From Sternotherus odoratus (lineage: Eukaryota > Chordata > Testudines > Kinosternidae), in NCBI GenBank assembly GCA_032164245.1, contig JAVMKO010000001.1:61052892-61116891 (forward strand): 64,000 nt of DNA. The letters are read 5' to 3'. Of the stretch, positions 44,021 through 56,464 are shown one piece after another. How positions within the stretch are numbered: position 1 is the first letter of the stretch; every line of letters begins with the position of its first letter. The translations under genes and the position numbers were made by a program. Under the pieces are notes generated by a model. That model saw only the letters and a list, made by a program, of their open reading frames with translations. It did no database searches and had not been told where the DNA came from.

Positions 44021-44622
44021 CAGGGGTCTCAAACTCAAATGACCACGAGGGTCTCATGAGGACTAGTGCACTGGCCCGAGGGCCGCATCACTGACACACA
44101 CCCCACTCGCTGCCCCTGACCCCGCCCCCACTCCATCCCTTCCATGAAGTCCCGCCCCACCCCACCTCCTCCTCTGAGAACGCAACCCTCTTCTCCCTCC
44201 TGCGAAGCGCCACCCCAGCTTGTTCACTGAGGCCGCAGCAGCAGCTCCTGGAAGCCAGGGCTTGGCAGCGGCCCAGCCAGGGTGCTTAGCAGAAATCCTC
44301 TGTAGTGGTGGCCAGGAGCAGTAAGACTCCCACAGAGGAAGGCGGGAGGGCAGCGGGGAGCCTGGCTTACCGCTCCTGGCCATCGCTGCAGAGGACTCTT
44401 GGGAACCGCCGCCCCAGCTCATTCATTGAAGCCATATCAGCAGCGCCTGGTAGCTGGGGATCGGCAGCGGCCCAGCCAGGAAGCAGAAAAGCCTCCGCTT
44501 CTGGCCCCTCCCTCCTGCAAACTGCTATGGTTGGGGGGGGGGGTGCCAGGAAGCTTTGCGGGCTGCAGGGAAGGGCTTCGCGGGCTGCATGCGGCCCCCA
44601 GGCCACATGTTTGAGACCCCTG
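44021..44622. mobile_element. Non-autonomous hAT element with internal duplication
   Basis: The perfect 8-bp duplication gcatagac lies at 44013-44020 and 44623-44630. Termini are CAGGGGTCTCAAACTCAAAT and the inverted ACATGTTTGAGACCCCTG. Two diverged internal copies about 200 bp apart begin 'ccccagcttgttcactgagg' (44213) and 'ccccagctcattcattgaag' (44411). Each is followed by a 'ggcagcggcccagccagg' block. A G-run is at 44534-44543. Open frames across it are incidental. Confidence 0.94.
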
Positions 44623-44630
44623 GCATAGAC

Positions 44631-47250
44631 TCTCAGAGGATGAATTTGGAGACTACTCTCCATTATTCTTACTTGCAAAGTACATTCTGTATGGGGTGGG
44701 GAGTCAGTGAATGGTTTGGACAGTATGTGACCAATTTGCCTGTATACTGACTGAGCTGGGAGAGATTTATGTGTAGTAGGCTGCAAATATCCATATATAA
44801 GGCAAAACAGTACTGATTGGTGCCAATTCATAAGCTACTAGTAAGGCATTCTTCTACCTCACAGCTATGTAACAGTAGTGCAAGCATATTAGTGATGTAC
44901 AGACCTTTAAAGGTTTGGAGGATCTGTTCAGTTCTGTTGCAATATGCACCCCAAAATAGACAGTTTAACTTCATACATACAGGCTTTCCTTCTGACCTGG
45001 CTGGAAATCCCAAAGCAAAGTGTGGGCAGTCTTTTTCATGGTATTGCTGCTTTTGACCTTAGCCAGAACTGGAATTTCAGAGAAAATTAAAAGTGAAAAC
45101 TTATAGGGTCAAAAGTGTTTAAAACATTTTCAAATTTCTTAAGTTTCATTTGGACAGAGTTTTCATTGAAGGCTTTGTTTAATTCATATTCAGTCTGATC
45201 TGGTTTACTCATCCCCATAGGAGTAGAAGCTCTGAAAAGTAGAAGTTAGACCTCTTTCAAAATTCCAGACGAAGAGTCGGGTGCTTGACTCCTGTTGAAT
45301 TCCGAAGACCCCTTAGGCATCCATGAGGATCCTTAACATATTAAGTGTAAAGAACGGCATGTAATTTACTTGCTAGTTTACTTAGAAAATATCGTTGATA
45401 TTTTATAGGAAAAGAATGGGGAGTACTTGTGGTACCTTAGAGACTAACAAATTTATTTTAACCACTCATCGATCAAAATTCTTAACTGAATTCCAGCTGA
45501 GCAATTACCTTCTGCTTACCTCAAATTATGTCTCCTTTGGTACCATACTTTGCACCATACTCTGTCCAGAACAGTGGCATAGTGCAGTGTGCTTTTAAAA
45601 TGCTGCTCTGTTTCACCTCAAAGATGTCTGCACTCAAGAAATGCATGAGTGATTTTCTTCCAGTGTATTCTGGCAAGCAAGCAAGCCTGTTCTCAACTCC
45701 AGCAACTCCCCTTCACTCCTTTGGGGTCATACTAAAGGGGAAGGAAAGAGGATCCTCCCCTCTCCTTTTACTTCTGTGAAGTAGTAGGCTTCTGCTGGAG
45801 GTCTCCTCCCTTCCCCCACAGCTCCGAGATCCATGAGAAGATTTATTGTGCATTTTAAAGGCTTTAGGATGTGGGTCTTCAGAACTCTATCTTGAAATGA
45901 TGGATGAAGTACCTGCTGGCCTTTTAAGCTGAAATCCAATAACTACCAAGAATGGCCCTAATGATCATGATAGTGAGAGACTTTTTTTTTTAATTGGAAG
46001 GGGTGTAACTTTCGTAACCTTATTACCAATTTAATTGATTTAGAATTCAAGTGATGAAAATTTGGATTTTCATATGCCACGTAATTGTCTATAGCTAGAA
46101 TCACACCTCAACCAAAATGAAGAATGAGTAAATAAATGTGTAACTTTGTCGCTGCAGATGACCGAACTACTGTTCAGCTTTACAACAAAAGCTACCTGAT
46201 TTCTCCTTGTTTTAAGCCTCTCAAATCATCGTAATTTAATTCTACAAATATAGCAAATAATTTCTTTCCCTAGGTTTCTCTGTACTGTTAAAAAACAGAG
46301 GAAGCTACATGAGGCCAGTATGAAGAGACTGTTAGTGTCAGTACTTCACAATACTTACGATTGTACTTGAAGATGTCTTTGCATTATCTGTGTATCTTTA
46401 AGAAGTGCATTCTTCTAGTTCATTCCCATAAAAGAGAAGGACTACACTTGAATCTCCCCATTTGATGAGTTTTTCAGTCTGTACAAAATGGCTATTAGGA
46501 CCAGAGAATTGTGACTCAGTGGGGTTAAATTAGATTTGTTACTGCTTGCAACTCAACTCCCTTTGGTAGTTGGAGTGAGCTTCTATAGCAGATGGAAAAA
46601 AATAGAGCATGAGGCACACAGCAATTTTTCATAGTTATTACAGGTGACATATCTAAACTGGCAGGATGCAGGCACAGGAAGGGCATATAAATTAGACAAA
46701 TAAAAGTTTCTTTAGACTCATTCAAAATCACCAACAGAAATATAGATAGAAAGAAATGAACTTCAGTGGGGTATGAGTGTGAATAAAATTATCAAGCCTT
46801 CTTCGATATCTTTAATGAAAAAAATCTAGAGGAAAGAAATGTAGCTGTGGTCTTTCATTGTAAAGTGAGTCAAAAACCAAGTGCAACATTTAAGCAAAAT
46901 CTGTACTAACTTGCCCTGCTTCAGAAAATGGTGTGCATAATACAACGCCCTTTCGTTCTAGAAAGCATTTAAAAATCCAGGCCATTAATGAACTCTTCAA
47001 GGACAAATATTTTGTTAAGGGTTAGCGCTTTCTGGTCCATGGACTTTATTAAAAGACTGTACACTTCCTTCACATTCTCATTGCGTGGGGGAAAAAAGGC
47101 TCAATAACAATAGGTCACAAGTAACATGTGCATCATGTTTAAAAACTAATTCCTGTGAACGTTTCCCCCCATTGCAATACAACCACAATGTCTGTTAGGG
47201 GGCATTTGATTATTGCAAGTGAGGACTAGTGATAAAGCTGCCTGAAGATT
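44631..47250. other. Mostly unique DNA with one dispersed-repeat scrap
   Basis: At 45417-45462, 'ggggagtacttgtggtacct' and 'tagagactaacaaatttatt' match a phrase that I associate with a common reptile repeat of uncertain class. Otherwise no element, RNA or exon recognised. Confidence 0.4.
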
Positions 47251-47258
47251 AATTCAAG

Positions 47259-47386
47259 CAGCGGTGCTGGAACAATTTGTACAGTAAGAGCCATTGAATC
47301 AAACTGTAAACCCTGGATATATTCGAATCCACTTCAAGCCGGGGGGTGCTGCAGCACCTCCTGAATCTCTAGTTCCAGCACCTATG
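47259..47386. mobile_element. Short hAT MITE, 128 bp
   Basis: Termini CAGCGGTGCTGGAAC and the inverted GTTCCAGCACCTATG are flanked by aattcaag (47251-47258) and aatttaag (47387-47394), 7 of 8 identical. Confidence 0.92.
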
Positions 47387-47394
47387 AATTTAAG

Positions 47395-48779
47395 TATTAA
47401 CCCGTGCTACAGTACGCTTGTTAATCTGTCTAATTTTATCAGATCTAAGGCATTTGTAGTGTATGCTCTGCCGTGTTAAATACAATAGTGTAATTTTAAA
47501 ATCTTCACCTCTTTGCAAAATGAATTATTTATTTGCTCTTCCTTCACATGGGAGATTTTCTCATGTCCTGTGCTGGGTGTGGGTAGATAGGGGAAGAGAA
47601 CCCTTTTTCCTCTTCATATCTTGTTTTGTTAGCCAATTTTATTGGTGATGAAATATGGACTCACCTTGATCTTCAATGGTGAGAAGCTACACAGCCAAAG
47701 GCATTTCTACCCAAATTGTCCTTTCTCTGTTTTGCTAGAAACATAGCATTGGCTCCATCTACTGTAATAACCCCACAGAGCAGTGCATTCTTGGTTAGCT
47801 GCATGAAGAAAACGGTCCCTAAGATTGTCAGACTAAAGCCCACTGAGAACTTCTACTAATCTTTCAGGTACACCAAAACTGTACAAGTGAAAGTGGAAAA
47901 ACACAGACCTTTCACTTGAGAGACTAACATGTGGAGAAAGAGTCAGGAAGAAAATAAATATTCCCAGATGTAAAATCTATATTTGAAAGAAACAAGTTGT
48001 TACAGAGTTGTGTTATTTCTCTCTCATTCTATAAAAATTATTGTACTTTTGCATTCATTCCCAAATAGAAGATGAAACTTCACACATCATCTTGTGCTAT
48101 TGCTCAAAAATTATGCTAGTTTAATTGCAAGTACTCCACATTTTAAAGCTATGAAATCTGAATACCTAGCACAAAACCCATGATAAATCTGATGCATAGA
48201 TAATCATGAAAAAACCCACAATATTCAGAAGGAGGCCAGAATTCTGGAGAGAATCCATAACCTTCGTGTGCTTTGGAGTATAGTTCTGTGTGCCTTAGGC
48301 CACAGGGATTTTTGCTGGGGAAAGGAGGAAATTGTGAGAAGAATACCGGCAGGGTTGTGGGAAATACAGCTAAATCGATACACCTGCCATTCTCACATTT
48401 GGATTGGGGTCCTGAATGGCCACAGAGTGGCTCCACTGCCATAGTCCAAACTGATGGAGCGGAGGTCGGATTTACAAACCAACCTCAACTGAAGTTTGTG
48501 GGGTAGGAAGGAGTAATTTTAAGTTGTTGGAGGCCAAGTAATTTTTTTTTTAAATTACTAAAAATATTTACTGTGGAGAAATAAGAAATGTGAGACCCTC
48601 TTGTTCTAATAGTTTCTCTTGCTGTGACTCAGGGGTGTGACTCCCACTATTTTAGTCAGAGGTTCTCTTATATAACTTAGGGAATATCAGGATTGAGGCC
48701 AAGAAAAATCATTACAGTGATTATCCATGGCTATTTTCTTATTAAAGAAAGCAGAAGAAAACATTAGGAATTATTTTTT
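47395..48779. other. Unique DNA, no gene recognised
   Basis: Open frames on both strands near 48149-48506 overlap each other and show no domain. Confidence 0.45.
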
Positions 48780-48862
48780 GAAATTCTATGGCCTGTGTTA
48801 TACAGGAGGTCAGACTAGATGATCACAATGGTTCCTCCTGGACATGGAATCTCTGAATTTTA
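48780..48862 (+). mobile_element. CR1 3'-end scrap
   Basis: The text tctatggcctgtgttataca, then ggaggtcagactagatgatc, is the extreme 3' end of a reptile CR1. It is the same tail that appears antisense at 51915-51975. Strongly 5'-truncated. Confidence 0.8.
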
Positions 48863-48864
48863 AA

Positions 48865-49729
48865 GAAAACAGAACAAATAACAGAACACAAATGATAAAT
48901 TGATTTACTTCCATCACTGACTCTACTGTATGCCTTTCTGTGGAGAACTTTAGCAGAGATTGCACTTTGAGCCATTTTTGGTGGGGCACTTTTCTCTCAG
49001 TAAATCGAGGCCAAGGTATTATTTCCCAATGTTATTGTGAGGCCAGTTTTAGTAGATACTCAGATAGCTAAGAAGGTTTATAAATGGTCAAAATAATTTT
49101 GTTGAAGAAAAGGTTGATGATGTTGGTTACTAAAAACCAGATAGTCGATAATTGGGCAAAATAAACAATCTTAATCCCATGAAAACAAAGAAAATGTTTA
49201 AATCAGTTACTTCGAAGAAGTCATTTAAGGAGCTGTCTTAAAACAGGCCTATAACCAGTATTAGGAATCTCAAAGAAAATTAAATCCCACCATTTATTTG
49301 TTTACCAGTGGTCTCTTCTCAGGAATGTGTGGTCTCACAATTTGGTGATTAACAGGAGATATTGTTAATATTTTAAATTTTACTTGCATTTCAACATTCC
49401 AATAAAATCATTACAAGAGGTAAGTTTGTCTGCTAGTTTGTTTTGTTTGGTGTGTGCTTGTTTGTTTCCTGTGTTTCTGGCTGATTAAAGAATACGGTGT
49501 GGTCTGTTATGGGGCTGTGTGCTGAGCCAAGTGGGCCTACTGGCTAGGCTGAGAGCTTACTAACAAGGCTCTAGTCTCCAATCTTTTGATCCCTCATCCT
49601 TTAAGCATTTCTTGAAGGGGGCAGGGACACTAACTGAGGCCATCAGGCTGAAGTGGAGGTAAATCCCATAGTTCAGACAATCACATAGTTCGGACCCTCC
49701 TTTCAGATGATGTCATGGTATCCTCTTGC
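48865..49729. other. Unique DNA, nothing recognised
   Basis: No repeat or gene that I can delimit. Confidence 0.4.
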
Positions 49730-50108
49730 ACTGAGGCTATCCCTCTAGGTAAGGGAACCCCAGTTACTAGGAAGAGCCTGATAATATTAATGGGGATTTG
49801 ATAATTAGACATATAAATAGTTGAGTTTGTGATGACCGGGAGAACTTCATGATAAATTGCCAGCAGGATGTGAAAGTGTGGACCTCTTGAGATATCTAGG
49901 CAGACTTACATGCAGTGCTGGTGAGGAACTAGTGGTTGTGGTAGCAATATAGGTACCAGTGACATAGGGAAAGGTAGGAGAGAAGTTTTGAAGGCCAAAT
50001 TTGGGCTTCTAGATAAGAAATTAAAGTCCAGGACCTCCATGGTATCATTTTATAAAATGCTTCCAGTTCTACGCACAAGGCCAGGAAGACAGTCAGAAGT
50101 GCCCTAAC
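49730..50108 (+). mobile_element. LINE ORF1 esterase-domain relic
   Basis: Conceptual translation with frame breaks gives a 'VVVVA-Y-GTND-GK' type sequence near 49935-49970. It is followed by a basic helix and 'LKSRTSMV' around 50020-50045. This resembles the SGNH esterase segment of a CR1/L2-type ORF1, but of a lineage different from the 5.5-kb copy. It is too broken for firm clade assignment. It is cut at the right by an LTR. Confidence 0.4.
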
Positions 50109-51107
50109 AGCTGTAGGCTTACCTGGAAGCAGGTTAAGAAGTGTTCCTGCCTTTAGCACTCAGATGCTCAACTCCCAATGGGGCCCAACCCCTAAATAAA
50201 TCCATTTTATCCTGTATAAAGCTTATATAGGGTAAACTCATAAATTGTTCACCCTCTATAACACTGATAGAAAGATATACACAGCTCTTCCCCCTACCCC
50301 CATACTAATATGTACTCCAGGTTAATAAGTAAAAAGTGATTTTATTAAATACTGAAAGTAGGATTTAAGTGGTTCCAAGTAGTAACAGACAGAACAAAGT
50401 GAATTACCAAATAAAATAAAACACAAATCTATCTCTAGTATAGCAATAAAAACTGAATACAGATAAAAACCTCACCAACGAGCTTCCTTTTACAGACCAG
50501 ACTCCCTCTATCCTGGGTCCAGCAATCACTTACACCCCCTGTAGTTACTGTCCTTTGCTCCAGTTTCTTTCAGGTATCCTTGGGGGTGGAGAAGCTCTCT
50601 CTCAAGCTAGCTGAAGACAAAATGGAGGTGGGGTTTATAGAATTTTCCTCTGGGTGGACACTTCTCCCTCTCCCTGTGTAGTGTCCAGTTACAAAATGGA
50701 GTTTTGGAGTCACATGGGCAAGTCATATGTCCCTGCAAGACTAGTTCCTTATCAGCCAAACCACATTCCTGGGAAAGCTTAGATGTAGATTGGTATCTCT
50801 ATGTTCATTGTTGGCTTGACTTGGTTCATGATTGGGCACTTACTGAGAATAGTTTTTTCTCAGAAAGCTGACTAACTGCTTCACTGAGGCTATTTAAAAT
50901 TAATCAAGTACATAGCCAATATTCATAACTTTGAGTACAAAAATGACACATGCATACATACATACAAATAGGATGAATATATCCAGTAGATCATAACCTT
51001 TACAGAGATATGTTACATGTCACATGTAGCATAAAACATATTCCAGTTATATCATTTATACATTTATAAGCATCTCCCCATAAAGCCCTATGGGGTGCTC
51101 CGTCACA
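50109..51107 (-). mobile_element. Solo LTR, about 1.0 kb
   Basis: On the minus strand it starts TGTGACGGAGCACCCCATAG (from 51107) and ends near '...CTGTTAGGGCA' (about 50109), giving TG...CA ends. A TATA-like tctataaa lies at about 50632-50639, and a poly-A signal AATAAA about 290 bp downstream near 50340. That is a normal U3-R-U5 order. A convincing flanking duplication was not found, and no internal retroviral coding region is adjacent. ERV versus Gypsy cannot be decided from this. Confidence 0.6.
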
Positions 51108-51892
51108 CCAAGTACACCACATCAATTGGATCACTTTTGTCCACATGCTTGTTGAGCCCCGCAAAGATTATATTAGATCGGTGAGAAATGTTGTCTCTCC
51201 CCAACATATCATATTCATCTATGTGTCTCTGAAAGGTCTGTTTCTTCCTATAGGTTCAACCAATTTGTGTGATGCTGAAGTTAGGCTTACTGGCTTGTAC
51301 TTGCCATGTCATTGCCATTTATTTTTATGCCATATAACATAGTATGTTACAAAGACTCCTTCCTATCCCTCCCCCTTCTCCATTTTGTAACAACATATTC
51401 AACATCCTTTTATGGTAAACTTTTGCCAACAGCTGTTCCACATGTCCCTCGGCTGGTTGTTTTCAACCTTAATTGGAAGCAACTAGTTCCAGAGAAACTA
51501 CTATGGAACTGGTTGCATCTTATGAAGTTTGACTGTAGTTCCACCCAATCATGCTTCGGGAGCAAACTCTCATCCAAGTATGGATGTGATCAGTTAGCTG
51601 TCAGCAACAGAAATGCTCTGGCTTTTGAAGCATAAAGGTGCAGAACTCCAGTCAGCAACATCTGCTGAACGGATGGTTGCTGTTGTTTAAATTGGAAAAA
51701 ATGGAAAAGTAGAGTTGATAGGTCACACAGGGGAAGCTTTTAAATGAATTCTTATAAAGGCATATTTATCTCTCTTGATATGTTAGTGATTTGGTGACTG
51801 TTTCTGCTATCCTATGCCCAGTATCAAAATATGTCTGACATAACACAAGGGAAAAAAATATTAGAGACATAGTCCCAATTTTCTTTACCCTA
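51108..51892. other. Unassigned DNA between LTR and CR1
   Basis: 51108-51250 has CR1-like wording ('aagtacaccacatcaattgg', 'gaaaggtctg') that may be a small antisense CR1 remnant. The rest is unassigned. Confidence 0.35.
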
Positions 51893-52313
51893 TTATAGAT
51901 TAATAGATTCCAAGGCCAGACAGGACGGTTGTGATCATCTAGTCTGATCTCCTGTATAATATAGGCCATAGAACTTCCTCAAAATAATTCCTAGAGTATA
52001 TCTTTTAGAAAAAACATCCAATCTTGACTTTAAAATGGTCAGTGATGGAAAATCTGCTCCATCCATGGTAAGCTGTTGCAGTAGTTAATTACCATCACTC
52101 TTAAAGATGTACACCATATTTCCAGTCTGAATTTATTTGCTTCACTTTACAGCCTTTAGATAGTATTATACCTTGTGCTGGTAGACTGTAGAGCCCATTA
52201 TTAAATATTTGTTCCCCATGTGCATACTTATAGACTGTAATCAAGTCACCCATTGGCCTTCTCTTAATTAAGCTAAATAGATTGAGCTCTTTGAGTCTAT
52301 TGCTATAGGGTAT

Positions 52314-53418
52314 TGTGATGGGGTTATGATGGGATGTACCCTCAAGATGAAGTCTGGAAGCAGTTGGAACTGCTATGCCCCCTAACTATTAAACTGTGCG
52401 CCTCTCATTTTGCTTTTTCTGATGACATTCAGCCAGCCCCTCTAGGCCCTTTCATTAATAAAACAGCAGGTGATGCCACACTCCCAACTGAGTCACTTGA
52501 ATGCTTTACCTAAGCCACTCATGGACCAGCAATGAAGGCACCAGTCAATTTCCCAGCCTTGCACCCCTACTGGAGTATAAACCCAGAATTATGCCATATT
52601 GCACTGCATAGGGATCTGTGAGGTATAAACGAGTTAATTATTCCATTCCCCCCTCAGTGTGGGGAAGACATGCACTAGCCTTTGTTAGCAGAGCTAAGGT
52701 TCCCTATCACTTCACTCAAAAACACATTGGTTAAGATAAAACCTAATACGGGTTTATTAACTACACAAAGATAGATTTGAAGTGATCATAAGTGATAAAC
52801 AGACCAAAGCAGGTTACCTAGGATTTGAATCAACAACATTTCACCCTCATTGATGATACACGCAGGCTTACAGATTCTTGAGGAACAGGCTTTCTCTGTG
52901 TTCTCCTTCCCAGTTCAAAGTCCTTTGTCTTCCTGAGGTTCTTTCAGGTGTTGAGTTGTGTGGGGGTGAAGACATATCATGATGTCACTCCCCATCTTTT
53001 ATAGATTCTTCCGTCTTGCTGGAAAGTCTATGCATGTGACGTGAAGGTCTGCGCCCATTGGTCAAACAGTCTCCGTTATGTCCGTGCTCCCTCAGAGGAG
53101 GCTTCCTTATACAGAGTTCCTGTGTTAGTGGATTCTTCCCTTGATGTTGATGACAGCAGTTAACACTGTTAGGCTACTCCATTGTTATACCTGACTGGTT
53201 TGGTGTGTTTCCAGCCTTACATCATATTTTAATAACTCACACGTAGTAAGATTTCATACCTTCACATACAATGATAGCACACACAATCCAAGGAGATATT
53301 AATGATTAGCAGATCAAAATGTTTAAAATGATATCTCACAGGGCATACTTTGTACAAAACATATAATAATTACATCACCATAGTAAATATGGAGTGCTTT
53401 GGGGTGCAAAGTGTCACA
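52314..53418 (-). mobile_element. LTR in CR1, minus orientation
   Basis: On the minus strand it begins TGTGACACTTTGCACCCC and ends 'CCATCACA'. It has a CCAAT motif near 53057, a TATA-like tataaaag near 52998-53005, and AATAAA near 52754. This is the same order and similar spacing as the LTR at 50.1-51.1 kb. The left edge adjoins ggtat in the CR1. The matching ggtat is found only beyond the next LTR, at 54180-54184, so the two LTRs share one insertion footprint. Confidence 0.65.
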
Positions 53419-54179
53419 GGGTTGTACATGGCCCTTTGAGACCTTCTGCTGGAGGATCTGTTGTCCTACCACACCAGTCCCAAGAGAGGAGAAGCAAAGG
53501 TGTGTCCTCCAGGCCTTCCTAGAGAGCCTGCATAGAAACAGCCAATCAGAACCCAGGTGGCTCTGATAAAAGGAGCTGCAGGGACTGAACAGGTCGTTTC
53601 CTGGTTAGTACCAGAGGAGCAAGGAAGAAAGGGTACCCCTTGCTGGTCACAGAAGCTGAAGACAGAACTAGAAGATGTGTTCTAGTGTCATTTTCATTCA
53701 GCAAGGAGGAAGATGATGTGAGAACTTGAGCCCTGAGATAAGGGGTTATGTAAGAAAAGGCTGAAGGTATAGCAGCAGCAAACTGGAGGTAGCAGTGCAT
53801 GGATGCTGTTTATTGGGTTCTGGATTGGAACATGGATTGGTAGGCTGGTCTGGGTTCACCCACTGGCCACTAGCATGGTCTAAATCCCAAGAAGAGGATG
53901 AGGCTCACTTAGAAGCTTGAGTGAAGGACATGATTTAAAGGCCCAGAGATGGGGCTGAAGACCCTGGTGAGAGCAGATAGGGTTTGTTTTTGTTTTTTAA
54001 TTTTGCTACTCCAGAAAGGGTTCATTTGTTTTGACTGTGAGACTTGGCTGAAGGGCTGAGCCACTGAAGACCCTCATAGTGAGGTCACCAATCTTCAGTG
54101 GGCACCAGGAATAGGGAAAAAAGATTCCACACCACACTCAGCTGCTCGGAGGCACCCTGGAGGTAAGTGACCCTTCATA
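53419..54179 (+). mobile_element. Second LTR-like unit, plus orientation
   Basis: It follows the previous LTR without a gap (sequence gtgtcacagggttgtac at the join). It carries gccaatcag (53540-53548), a TATA-like ctgataaaagg (53562-53572) about 20 bp later, and a GA-rich stretch after it. It ends 'cccttcata' directly before ggtat and resumed CR1. The promoter architecture supports an LTR reading + strand, a different family from its neighbour. No poly-A signal is obvious. Confidence 0.5.
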
Positions 54180-56210
54180 GGTATGGTTTGTAATCTTCTG
54201 TCATTGGCTCTTCTGTCAACCCTCTCCAGTTTATCAATATGCTTCTTGAAATATAGACACCAGAACTGGAGACAGTATTCAAGGAGTAGTCACACCAGTA
54301 CTCGATACAGAGGCAAAATAACCTCTGTATTCCTACTCCAACTTCCTGTGTTTATGTATCCAAAGATTGCATTAGCCCTTTTGGCCATGGCATCACACTG
54401 GGAGCTAATGTTCAGATGATTATCCACCATGAGCCCCAAATCTTCTCTGCTTCCCAGGATAGAGTTCCCCATCCTGCAAGTGTGGCCTACATTCTTTGTT
54501 CCGAGATGAACACATTTACATTTAGCTATATAAAAATACACACCGTTTACTTGTGCCCAGCTTACCAAATGATCCAGATTGATCTGAATCAATGACCTGT
54601 TCTCTTACTTATATACAGCTCCCCCAGTTCTTGTGTCATCTGCAAACTTTATCAAGACTGATTTTGTTTTCTTTCAGGTCATTGATAAAAAAATATTAAA
54701 TAGCATAGGGTCAAGAACCAATCCCTTTGGGATCCCATGAGAAGCACACCCATTCAGTTATTTGTTTACAATTACATTTTGAGACCTATTAGTTATCCAG
54801 ATTTTAATCCATTTAATGTGTGTCATGTTAATTTTGCATCTTTCTAGTTTTTAATATAAATGTCATGCTGTGCCAAGTCAAATGCCTTCCAGAAGTCTAA
54901 GTGACTTATTTCAACACTTTATTAACCAATGTTGTACCCTCATCAATTTAGATTGACAGGATCTATTTTCCATATATCCATGTTGTTTTGTGCTAATTAC
55001 ATTACCCTCTAATTCTCTATTAATCAAGTCCCATATTTGCTTGTCCATTACCCTTTCCAGGATCAATGTGAGATTGACAGGCCTGTAATTACCCAGATCA
55101 CATAATTAATGCTTTTTAAATATTGAAATTACATTAACTTTCTTCCAGTCTTCTGGAAATTCCCCATGCTGCATATTGAAAATCAACATTAATGTCCATT
55201 GAGTTCCTCGGCCAGTTCTTTTACAACTCTTGGATGCATGTTATCCAGACAGTCTGGTTTAACATTGCTTAACTTTTGTAGCTTCTGTTTTACATCCTCC
55301 TGAGATATTAGTGCTATTGGAAGAGTATTATCAAATATTATATATATATTATTGATAATTCTATCATTTCCATCTAGTAATGGACCAATATAATTCTCAG
55401 GATTCTTTTTGTTCTAATATACTTTAAAAACTCTTTGTTGTCCTTTAACACTGCTGGCCATAGATTTCACATTGGCTTCCCTTATTCGTTTTCTAGAGTT
55501 CTTATTTATACATATTACTATCAACTTCCCCTTTCTTTCATTTGTTATATATTATTTTTATAGCTGTCTTCACTTCCCCTCTAAATCAGCTTGATTTTTA
55601 GCCAATACAACTTTCTTCCTCAATTGTGTGATTGTGTCTTTTGGGGCATCTAGTAAGGTGTTCTAAATGATTCCCAATGATCATTCACATTTTTCTGATT
55701 TAAATTCTTCACCTCAATTGATTTGGCTCATACTGTGTGTCTTGCTTTGTGAAATTGGCCCCTTTAAAGCATCACTTGTATATCATTGGTCTGGACTTCA
55801 TTCTGTTTGCACATTGGATCTGTGATCAAGTTATGATCAGTTATACCTAAGTTACCATTAGTTGTGGTCAGTTCTTCTATCTTTCAAGACGAGGTCTAAT
55901 ATAAAATTCTCCTTCATTGAATGCAACACTTGAGTTAGGAAATTATCATCTATAATATTTAGAAATTTCAATGATGTTTTAGTACTGACAGCATGAGACC
56001 TCCAGCGTATGTCACTCAAATTCAAGTCTCCCATGATCACACTGCTTTTTTTCCCTACAAAATCTAGACAGGTCTGTGGAGCTGGTTATCTTGTTCCTTC
56101 GTGTGATTTGGTGGTCTATACCAGACACCAACTAATACCCCATCTTGTGCTTTATCTGCTATGACCTTGAACCATAAGTACTTAAGATCATTTTCTCCCA
56201 ATTCATCACT

Positions 56211-56457
56211 GGGTATATCTACACTGCAATCAAACACCCATGGCTGCCCCTTGTCAGCTAACTTGGACTCGCGAGGCTTGGGCAATGGGTCTGTTTAATT
56301 GTGATATAGCCGGTCGGGCTTAGGCTGGAGCTTGGGCTCTGGGACTCTCCCGCCTCGCCCGAGCCTGAACACCTACATCACAATTTAAAGAGTCCATTAG
56401 CCTGAGTCACCTGACACAGACCAGCCACGGGTGTTTAATTACAGTGTTAACATACCC
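56211..56457. mobile_element. Palindromic MITE, 247 bp
   Basis: Ends GGGTATATCTACACTGCAAT and, inverted, GGGTATGTTAACACTGTAAT continue into almost complete self-complementarity. For example, 'cttgggcaatgggtctgttt' is mirrored by 'aaagagtccattagcctgag'. The direct repeats catcact and catgact lie immediately outside. The target size is therefore unclear and the superfamily is left open. Confidence 0.8.
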
Positions 56458-56464
56458 CATGACT

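Larger units (their letters stand above)
51893..56210 (-). mobile_element. Antisense CR1 LINE split by a two-LTR insertion
   Basis: Reading on the minus strand, the endonuclease is at 56210-55858 with WYRPP, GDLNLSD (family GDFN) and NFLTQV. Degraded linker follows, then reverse transcriptase around 55090-54900. The 3' region runs 54700-54185 and continues at 52313-51893 to the tail 'gattccaaggccagacagg'. The insertion at 52314-54179 divides the 3' region. The 5' side is cut at 56210 by a palindromic MITE. Multiple stops make it a pseudogene. It aligns by eye with the antisense CR1 at 20.6-24.1 kb and the fragment at 3.7 kb. Confidence 0.85.

Noticed and set aside
44063..44831. 119- and 154-codon minus-strand frames
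   Set aside because: They overlap each other in sequence space and lie mostly in a hAT element. Composition follows its GC-rich repeats.
50109..54179. A complete endogenous retrovirus
   Set aside because: LTR-like units are present, but CR1 sequence separates them and no gag, polymerase or envelope-type coding region is visible.
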